From Candidatus Hermodarchaeota archaeon (GTDB lineage: Archaea; Asgardarchaeota; Hermodarchaeia; Hermodarchaeales; Hermodarchaeaceae), in NCBI GenBank assembly GCA_016840595.1, contig JAEOSA010000011.1, positions 1 to 20,929 of the forward strand: a DNA stretch of 20,929 bases. Reading direction: 5' to 3'. The position numbers and the translations under genes were made by a program. The notes below the pieces were generated by a model, which worked only from the letters and a program-made list of their open reading frames with translations, ran no database searches and was not told the origin of the DNA. This document shows, in pieces, positions 15,713 to 20,929 of the stretch (positions within the stretch are counted from its first letter, which is position 1; each line of letters begins with the position of its first letter).

Positions 15713-16735
15713 TCATATCAGTGCTAGTAGTTGATTGATAGTAGGCGCAAAGATTAGTAACAAAGCGATGGCAGCGATAATTAGGATTAGCCATATGGCT
15801 AATCGAAGGCCATGGTGTGTTGTTGAAAATTGTTTTGAAATTAATTTGTATTCACTAGCTTTAGCTCGGTAGTATCGTGCAAGACCCTCATCTGTTATAT
15901 GATGGACATTTTCGACCTCAGCTATGAGGTTTGAACGAAGGGCTTGTTTAATGTGCTGAACAATTCCTTGCCTCCGAAGTTCATGAACTCCAAAGGAAGC
16001 GTGGAAGCCGAAGTAACGATTCCCTAATGCAACACCTTTGAGGAACTTTTGATTAAGGTCATCCAGTGTAGCAGGACCTTCAATGAGTTGCGTTAGGACC
16101 CAATCAATGATTTTCGAATCAAAATGAGTATTGGAACCAAGTCGAATTGAATCAATACTCACCTCTTCACCAGAAGAAAAAAGCTCCTTTGCGGTGAGCC
16201 CCCCGTCCCAGAGTATGATTCCTGCAACCAGTAACGCAATTAACGAATCGACGAAATAAAAATGAAAAATGGAAAACATCAGACCAACTAGTACTCCAAC
16301 TGTGAGTTTAATATGAGCCCCATTATCTTTTGCGTCGCTAAGAAAAGCGAGATTATTAGTCATTTTTCCAACAACGGTTTTATGGAGCATCAGCCAGACG
16401 TTCATCCCAATTGATAGGAATGAAATTAGAAAGGCATAGAAGTTAACATTGATGGGTTCATTAGCAAGTAATCCCAAAGCCCCATCAATAGCCAGAGTTA
16501 CCCCGGTGAACAACATCAAACCAACGATAACAATAGCGCCTAAACGATCACGTTGATACCGAACGCTTAATCCAACAATACCCACTTTTACTAGATCCGT
16601 TAGATTCTCGATGCCTTCGAAGGTCATTGCAGAACTACCAACGATTGAACCAACATACAGTTTAGTAAATGAGAGAAATACTAAGAAAACAGCAGAAAGT
16701 GCGAGGACAACTCGTGCACTATAGAACCACTTCAT
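15713..16735 (-). CDS. CDF-like metal transporter with winged-helix-like C-terminal region
   Basis: Membrane protein of 340 residues. The first ~180 resemble cation diffusion facilitators: TM1 (7-28), TM2 with FEGIENLTDLVKVG, loop and TM3, TM4, then LAFLSDAKDNGAHIKLTVG matching the YiiP TM5 region, and FVDSLIALLVAGIIL matching TM6. The transport-site pairs look altered: Glu43-x3-Asp47 replaces Asp-x3-Asp and Asp137-x3-His141 replaces His-x3-Asp. Instead of the CDF cytosolic domain, residues ~205-290 look like a winged helix (IDWVLTQLIEGPATLDDLNQKF ... VHHITDEGLARYY), followed by a last membrane helix at 313-338. ATG 16735 follows AGGGA and overlaps the upstream gene by 17 nt, so they are coupled. 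Confidence 0.65.
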   Translation of the reverse strand: MKWFYSARVVLALSAVFLVFLSFTKLYVGSIVGSSAMTFEGIENLTDLVKVGIVGLSVRYQRDRLGAIVIVGLMLFTGVTLAIDGALGLLANEPINVNFYAFLISFLSIGMNVWLMLHKTVVGKMTNNLAFLSDAKDNGAHIKLTVGVLVGLMFSIFHFYFVDSLIALLVAGIILWDGGLTAKELFSSGEEVSIDSIRLGSNTHFDSKIIDWVLTQLIEGPATLDDLNQKFLKGVALGNRYFGFHASFGVHELRRQGIVQHIKQALRSNLIAEVENVHHITDEGLARYYRAKASEYKLISKQFSTTHHGLRLAIWLILIIAAIALLLIFAPTINQLLALI

Positions 16736-17111
16736 ATAGGTTCCCTGACGGAGAAGATAGAGACGCCCATCGGAGAATTTCAAGACCATCTTCCGTTAAT
16801 TTCAGTTGACTATCTCTGAATTCTAATAATTGTGAATTTAGTCCTTGTTGAATTGCATCGTCAACATCGTTTGAGGTTATAGTGATTCGGCGCAACCGCA
16901 TGGAAAAGAAATCGTCAAGATGTGCATAAAGGGCAGAGCGGGTTATTACCCCTTCATAAATGGCACATAGAACCGCGTAGAGAACAGAGGTGGCTGGTCC
17001 CTCTTTCAGAACTTGACGAACATTCCTTGGCAAAGGACCACGGGACTTTTGTAAGTCATCGAATTTCCAGGCTTCGTCTACACGTTTTCGTGGACTCCTT
17101 GTGGTAGAAAC
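16719..17111 (-). CDS. Winged-helix-like protein coupled to the CDF-like transporter
   Basis: A soluble 130-residue protein with a basic start (STTRSPRKRVDEAWKFDD) and a winged-helix-like body (VLYAVLCAIYEGVITRSALYAHLDDFF ... DVDDAIQQGLNSQLLEF..., LKLTEDGLEILRWA). The only standard start, TTG 17033, has no ribosome site and shortens the protein to 104 residues. The frame stays open to a TAA at 17138-17136, and a very strong AAGGAGG at 17127-17121 lies 9 nt before GTT 17111, the start proposed here. It follows the TrmB gene by 42 nt and overlaps the transporter gene, so it may sense or relay a signal for the transporter. Confidence 0.6.
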   Translation of the reverse strand, partial: VSTTRSPRKRVDEAWKFDDLQKSRGPLPRNVRQVLKEGPATSVLYAVLCAIYEGVITRSALYAHLDDFFSMRLRRITITSNDVDDAIQQGLNSQLLEFRDSQLKLTEDGLEILRWASLSSPSGNLYEVVL

Positions 17112-17153
17112 CCAAACTAACCTCCTTAAGAGTAATTATTTGCAGTTCCCTTT

Positions 17154-18071
17154 TTACTTTTCCAGTTCAACAGAAGAATCAGGAGAGATATTCTCAACCT
17201 CATAGACAACTTGGGCCAGAACTTCCAAGTATTTGGAATTTACAGTAGAAAGGAAAAGCAACTTATTTCCTATTGGAAAGATAGGAATCTGTCCGATGTC
17301 CACATATTTTTGACCAACTTTACCGCTAGCCAAAAAAGCCGGCCACGTTCTCCCAAAAATTGTGATATCTCCATCTTTGAGTTTCACATCAGTGAAAGGA
17401 CCACCGACACGAATGTTATCCCGGGTTTTACGTCGCGCAAGATCTATGAAGAACTTCCTGCTGGTCTCATTGGCCTCAATATCATAATCAAATAAATAAA
17501 CAATGAAAAACGCTTTGTTCTGACTCTCCCCCCCTCCTGAGATAGTTCCTGGAATACTTAGCTCATATGCAAAAACATCACAGCCAAAAGTTGTCATCCC
17601 TTTCTCCACAATTTGAGAAATGACTGTCCACCCTTCCTCTAAAATCAAGGTCTTGAAATAGGGCTGGATAAAAGGATCCAACGTTTCAAACGTAAATTCA
17701 ATTCCCCGTTGATATAGTCGTTGAAAATGATCATGATACAAAAGATTCCGTTCTTCAACTTCGTCAAGATCTCTTCTCTTTTGTTCTATGATGCCACTAA
17801 AGAAACGTGTTGGCTCGCCAGCTACAAAGAGCGTGGCTTTCTTTGCGGTATTTGAGGGCCCTCCGATAATCACGGCGTTCTTCTCAATCAACCGATTTAA
17901 GATGGCATAAATGGTCGTCCGGCCTAGAGAAGTCTCTTGAACCAACTGTTTCACTATTGCACCATTTTTTCCATGCTTTACTAACGCGAAATAGATCAGT
18001 GCTTCTTCAGATGTAAATCCCAATTGTTCTATATTTTCAAGGAGCACTTGGTCAGAAATCAGAGAGGACAT
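17154..18071 (-). CDS. TrmB-family transcriptional regulator
   Basis: A 305-residue regulator with an N-terminal winged helix (LGFTSEEALIYFALVKHG ... GRTTIYAILNRLIEKNAVI) typical of TrmB/TrmBL proteins, then a coiled-coil linker with EQKRRDLDEVEE and a C-terminal effector-like domain rich in beta strands. It lacks the obvious sugar-binding signature of Pyrococcus TrmB, so the ligand is unknown. ATG 18071 is preferred to TTG 18077 since a TATA box is centred about 27 nt upstream, indicating a leaderless transcript. It heads the unit with the winged-helix and CDF-like genes and probably regulates them or itself. Confidence 0.85.
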   Translation of the reverse strand: MSSLISDQVLLENIEQLGFTSEEALIYFALVKHGKNGAIVKQLVQETSLGRTTIYAILNRLIEKNAVIIGGPSNTAKKATLFVAGEPTRFFSGIIEQKRRDLDEVEERNLLYHDHFQRLYQRGIEFTFETLDPFIQPYFKTLILEEGWTVISQIVEKGMTTFGCDVFAYELSIPGTISGGGESQNKAFFIVYLFDYDIEANETSRKFFIDLARRKTRDNIRVGGPFTDVKLKDGDITIFGRTWPAFLASGKVGQKYVDIGQIPIFPIGNKLLFLSTVNSKYLEVLAQVVYEVENISPDSSVELEK

Positions 18072-18092
18072 ACTCAAGACTGTATCATTCTT

Positions 18093-18106
18093 GTATTTAA
18101 ATATTT
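18093..18106 (-). promoter_or_regulatory. TATA box of the TrmB-family gene
   Basis: AAATATTTAAATAC on the minus strand is centred near 18098, 27 nt before ATG 18071. The element is nearly self-complementary. Confidence 0.6.
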
Positions 18107-18211
18107 GTCAAAGTGTCATGACAACATAGACAGATTTATTAAATGCTGCCGATAATTTCACATCACACTGTCCAGTAGCATAACAACTCAAAAAATAACA
18201 GGGGCACAAAA

Positions 18212-18724
18212 ATGAAGGAAAAAATAAAAAGAAAACTAAGCTGGAAAGATTGGATTAATGGAACGATCACAGGCCTTCTCTTTATCGGAGAGATCATAGT
18301 GTGTTTCTTATGGTTTAATTGGTTGAGAATCCTATGGCTTAACATCATTGGATGGATTCTGATTGGCATAGCATTTTTTGTGTTAGGAGGATTAGCTCGG
18401 ATCACATTTAATAAATATGGTCAAGTACCGGAAAATGAAAGTTGGCTTAATACAACAATAGTGGTTGATCGCGGAATTTACTCAGTAGTGCGTCATCCCA
18501 TCTATTTGAGTTGGTATTTTTATTTCTTAGGACTTATCTGCCTTTCACAGCATTGGCTAACTGTAGTGTTAGCGCCCCCAGCGTTTATTCTAGTGTATCT
18601 TGATATAATAAAAGAAGAAAAATCTAGTATCAAGAAGTTTGGAGATGCATACAAAGATTATATGCAGCGAGTACCCCGATTAAACATCTTCCGAGGAATT
18701 GCCCGAATATTTCGAAAGCACTGA
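18212..18724 (+). CDS. Isoprenylcysteine carboxyl methyltransferase-like membrane protein (first of two)
   Basis: A 170-residue membrane methyltransferase of the ICMT/PEMT group. Two to three N-terminal helices (20-62) precede the family signature GIYSVVRHPIYLS at 88-100, then two helices and the terminal IIKEEKSSIKKFGDAYKDY at 132-150 with the EE pair and the GxxYxxY pattern. The C-terminal part binds SAM in known structures. Substrates in this group include prenylated cysteine and phospholipids; here unknown. ATG 18212 follows AGGGGC. It diverges from the TrmB gene; a TTTATTAAA stretch near 18136 may serve as its promoter. Confidence 0.85.
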   Translation: MKEKIKRKLSWKDWINGTITGLLFIGEIIVCFLWFNWLRILWLNIIGWILIGIAFFVLGGLARITFNKYGQVPENESWLNTTIVVDRGIYSVVRHPIYLSWYFYFLGLICLSQHWLTVVLAPPAFILVYLDIIKEEKSSIKKFGDAYKDYMQRVPRLNIFRGIARIFRKH

Positions 18725-18749
18725 GGTGGATTCTTCTGACGAGTGCATG

Positions 18750-18956
18750 TTACTTTGATTCGTCGAACAGCTTGTTGACGAATTTGCATCCACGATTTTC
18801 TGCAGGATTGTTTTCATCGAAAAAACACATTTTGGTGGGTTCCTCTTTTGAAAATTTCAGGCAACCCCAACATTGGCTGAACAACCGAACCTTGTGCTTC
18901 TCCCTGTACTCCTTGCATAATTCAACAGCTTTCTCCAGAGGAATGTTGTTTGACAT
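18750..18956 (-). CDS. Small cysteine-rich protein of unknown function
   Basis: A 68-residue protein with Cys14 and a cluster Cys29-x2-Cys32-x11-Cys44-x12-Cys57, which could hold one zinc ion or a small Fe-S site. The surrounding residues are charged. I do not recognise the family. ATG 18956 has a TATA box 27 nt upstream (18978-18987), which supports a real leaderless gene. It converges with the preceding methyltransferase gene with a 25-nt gap. Confidence 0.7.
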   Translation of the reverse strand: MSNNIPLEKAVELCKEYREKHKVRLFSQCWGCLKFSKEEPTKMCFFDENNPAENRGCKFVNKLFDESK

Positions 18957-18977
18957 GGATCCGCATTTCTCACTAGA

Positions 18978-18987
18978 AATATAATTA
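18978..18987 (-). promoter_or_regulatory. TATA box of the small Cys-rich gene
   Basis: TAATTATATT on the minus strand is centred about 27 nt before ATG 18956, the leaderless spacing seen for other genes in the window. Confidence 0.5.
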
Positions 18988-19030
18988 CTTTGCTCGAATA
19001 GGACATTCAGTCATTTCGTTTCACGCTAAC

Positions 19031-19040
19031 TTTAAATAAA
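19031..19040 (+). promoter_or_regulatory. TATA box of the second ICMT-like gene
   Basis: TTTAAATAAA lies about 72 nt before ATG 19108, implying a leader of roughly 45 nt with the ribosome site GAGGGA just before the start. Confidence 0.5.
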
Positions 19041-19107
19041 ACATCAAACGATACATAACAATTAGGCATGCCTAAATTTAAAACTGTTCAAATGATGAGG
19101 GAATACA

Positions 19108-19704
19108 ATGCAACTTTTCGGGCTGGAACTGTTTCAAATACTAACAATTGGATTATTGAACGGGTGGATTCTTCTTGCCATCTTTTATAGCATTGAGCTT
19201 GTTTTGGTTCTTTCATTTCCAAAAGGCACGCGCAGACGCTTATTTGAATATGATCATTCTAAATGGACAAAACAGCACCGCATCATTCTCCTCATTGGAA
19301 AAACCTTTGCACTCATTATCATAATTCTCATAGTCTTTTCACCATTGAAACTTGGATCAACAGTGTTTTATCTCGGGATGATTTTCTACATCATTGGAGT
19401 AGCGGGTTTTATCATGGCAATTATCAATTACAGAAACACACCAATAGATCAACCTGTGACCCGTGGATTCTATCGATATTCACGTAATCCACAAGTGCTT
19501 ACAATTTTGATTATCATGCTGGGCATAAGTCTCACTGTGGGTTCTGGGATTTTCCTTATCGTCCTATTACTGTCTGCAATCCTTAGTCGCGTACGTATTA
19601 TTGAAGAAGAGAAAGCCTGCCTTGAACAATACGGTGACGCTTATCGAGAATACATGGAACGTGTACCACGATATCTCATTATTCGAACAAAGATACCCGA
19701 ATAG
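19108..19704 (+). CDS. Isoprenylcysteine carboxyl methyltransferase-like membrane protein (second of two)
   Basis: A 198-residue relative of the gene 1 kb upstream. It has about five membrane helices (8-36, 58-78, 84-106, 128-160) and the family signature GFYRYSRNPQVL at 120-131, with Asn127 where the other copy has His, as is common in PEMT-type members. The C-terminal IIEEEKACLEQYGDAYREYMERVPRYL at 164-190 closely mirrors the other copy's EE...GDAYKDYMQRVPRL. The N-terminal half is longer and unrelated in detail, so the two are diverged paralogues rather than a recent duplication. Confidence 0.83.
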   Translation: MQLFGLELFQILTIGLLNGWILLAIFYSIELVLVLSFPKGTRRRLFEYDHSKWTKQHRIILLIGKTFALIIIILIVFSPLKLGSTVFYLGMIFYIIGVAGFIMAIINYRNTPIDQPVTRGFYRYSRNPQVLTILIIMLGISLTVGSGIFLIVLLLSAILSRVRIIEEEKACLEQYGDAYREYMERVPRYLIIRTKIPE

Positions 19705-19840
19705 CTATTCTTTTTGTAGGCACCCGTTTACTAAACTTCAGCAACCTTAGAAACACAAATCACGACGATACCGAATATAAGCAAAAATAAACAACAAGTC
19801 ATAAAAACTAAGAAAATAGGTATAACGAAAGGTGAACGAA

Positions 19841-20302
19841 ATGGTAAGGGTTATTGTCATTTATGACACAAAGTATGGCAACACAAAACTTGTAGCGGAA
19901 AAGATCATGGAAGGAATAGGCGAAGTCGAGGGAATAGACACTGCTACCAGTGATGTCAAGGACACTGATCCTAAAAAAGCAGCCGAGTATGATGCAATAT
20001 TGATAGGGTCACCAACGCATTTTGGGGGACCTGTTAGGGGCATTAATAAGTTCATTGATAAACTTGGCAAACTAGATTTGAAGGCGAAATGGGTTGCTGT
20101 TTTCGATACCTATTTGGGAGAAGACTTCGAAAAGTCTGTGAAGAAAATGGAGAAGCGAATAAGCGAAAAGGTGCCCAGATTGAAGCTAATAACTTCTGGC
20201 CTGTCAATAAGGGTTGATGGAATGAAGGGACCAGTCACAGAGGGAGAGTTCCCCAAATGCAAAGATTTCGGAAAGAAAATAGCAACTCAGCTTAAGACTT
20301 GA
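19841..20302 (+). CDS. Flavodoxin-family protein
   Basis: A 153-residue FMN-binding electron carrier or flavodoxin-like domain. The phosphate loop YDTKYGNTK is at 8-16, the second FMN loop GSPTHFGGP at 56-64, and the third near VFDTYLGED. In archaea such domains also form the C-terminal part of FprA-type flavodiiron proteins, but here no metallo-beta-lactamase domain is attached. ATG 19841 follows AAAGGTGA; GTG 19832 lies within that ribosome site and is not preferred. It stands between a membrane methyltransferase and a catalase gene; a role in oxidative stress defence is possible but only inferred. Confidence 0.9.
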   Translation: MVRVIVIYDTKYGNTKLVAEKIMEGIGEVEGIDTATSDVKDTDPKKAAEYDAILIGSPTHFGGPVRGINKFIDKLGKLDLKAKWVAVFDTYLGEDFEKSVKKMEKRISEKVPRLKLITSGLSIRVDGMKGPVTEGEFPKCKDFGKKIATQLKT

Positions 20303-20663
20303 CGCGGGAGTTATCGGAAATAAGATCGAATCTGGTAATATCTCTGTCTAACGATTCTGTTTAATCATGATGTTGTTGATGGAGCACCCGCAGCTTAATT
20401 AATCTCATGGTTAGCTGAGCTAGTAGAGAACGAATTTGGGCTTTTTAAAAAATAGTCTCAGGTTTTAAGCAGGTTTAGGATACGGATAAGTCAATTTGCA
20501 TTTTGCTAACACATGTTAGAAACACTAAACATCACCGTTTTCTGGTTAGGTTTGTCAGTGCTAATAATTAGGAAGTAAAAACCTTTGCCGATTAGGAAGA
20601 AGTAATGAATTTTAAAGTTGAATAGCACTCTTACTAATCAATCAAATTTTGGAGGATTAAGTA
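20303..20663. other. Intergenic region upstream of the catalase
   Basis: No gene is supported in this 361-nt gap. It holds a small dyad CTAAC-ACAT-GTTAG at 20506-20519, two copies of ATTAGGAAG (20567-20575 and 20591-20599, 24 nt apart), and an AT-rich TTTTAAAG element near 20610 that could be the catalase TATA box, about 50 nt before its start. A short T-tract at about 20441-20446 could end the flavodoxin transcript. Confidence 0.4.
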
Positions 20664-20929
20664 TTGGCAAAGAAAAAAAGACTAAAACCCACAACAACAG
20701 ATGCCGGGATCCCGGTAGCCAGCGATGAGTTTTCTCTTACCGTAGGGCCTGATGGCCCAATTCTGCTGCAGGACCACTACCTGATGGAGCAGATGGCCAA
20801 CTTTAACAGGGAAATGATTCCAGACCGCCAGCCCCATGCAAAGGGATCCGGGGCATTCGGATACTTTGAGGTGACCAAGGACGTCAGCGCTTATACAAAG
20901 GCAGCCGTGTTCCAACCGGGCACGAAGAC
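20664..20929 (+). CDS. Haem catalase, N-terminal part (cut by window edge)
   Basis: Start of a monofunctional catalase that splits hydrogen peroxide. The 88 visible residues include [19 protein letters not shown] at 25-43 and the active-site stretch [14 protein letters not shown] with distal His58, followed by [18 protein letters not shown] 20664 is the start, 8 nt after GGAGG at 20651-20655; no ATG is available in frame before the conserved region. The lysine-rich opening [10 protein letters not shown] is unusual but short. Codons are richer in G and C than in the neighbouring genes, which hints at acquisition from bacteria. The rest of the enzyme (about 400 residues or more) lies outside the window. 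Confidence 0.93.
   Translation, partial: MAKKKRLKPTTTDAGIPVASDEFSLTVGPDGPILLQDHYLMEQMANFNREMIPDRQPHAKGSGAFGYFEVTKDVSAYTKAAVFQPGTK

Noticed and set aside
1..20929. tRNA, rRNA, CRISPR array, insertion sequence
   Set aside because: No cloverleaf with TTCRA-type arm, no regularly spaced repeats and no transposase were found on reading both strands.

Overview
The window reads as an archaeal chromosome segment. Supporting signs are a NikR nickel regulator, a TrmB-family regulator, an AbrB-type DNA-binding protein, thiolase-like genes paired with zinc-ribbon/OB-fold DUF35 genes, a dolichol-kinase-like (SEC59/VTE5) membrane enzyme, and several genes whose start codon lies about 27 nt downstream of a TATA box (leaderless mRNA pattern). 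Other genes carry strong GGAGG-type Shine-Dalgarno sites. The lineage cannot be fixed from sequence reading alone; an Asgard-like or other mesophilic archaeon with moderate GC is plausible. The last gene, a catalase, looks compositionally different and may be acquired.

Layout. (1) 1-2165: a P1B metal-efflux ATPase (minus strand, cut by the window edge) diverges from nikR, with a dyad in the shared promoter. (2) 2135-4608: an unusual 658-residue class V aminotransferase/cysteine-desulfurase-like protein carrying a degenerate N-terminal half-copy, then a small AbrB protein. (3) 4760-6225: a HAD hydrolase that appears to start at ATT, then a six-helix membrane protein. (4) 6344-13386: an eight-gene minus-strand run, in transcription order ABM-fold monooxygenase, unknown helical protein, nitronate-monooxygenase-like flavoprotein, DUF35, thiolase-like protein, thiolase-like protein, DUF35, AMP-forming acyl-CoA ligase. 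Four of its junctions overlap or nearly touch. Both thiolase-like proteins lack the usual thiolase catalytic residues. (5) 13516-14555: a DUF362 C-terminal remnant next to a polyprenol/dolichol-kinase-like enzyme. (6) 14657-15673: an O-methyltransferase-like SAM enzyme. (7) 15713-18071: a minus-strand unit of a TrmB regulator, a winged-helix protein and a CDF-like transporter with its own winged-helix-like region. (8) 18212-20302: two isoprenylcysteine-methyltransferase-like membrane proteins, a small Cys-rich protein and a flavodoxin. (9) 20664-end: the start of a haem catalase.

The best candidate for an undescribed system is region 4. The ligase would activate a carboxylic acid to a CoA thioester, and the two DUF35/thiolase-like pairs would act on CoA thioesters with non-Claisen chemistry; a retro-aldol type reaction, as in steroid side-chain degradation, is one possibility. 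The flavoprotein and the ABM-fold enzyme would supply redox steps. The substrate is unknown. Second-tier oddities are the half-duplicated aminotransferase, the CDF/winged-helix pair, and two genes with strong Shine-Dalgarno sites facing NTT instead of NTG start codons.
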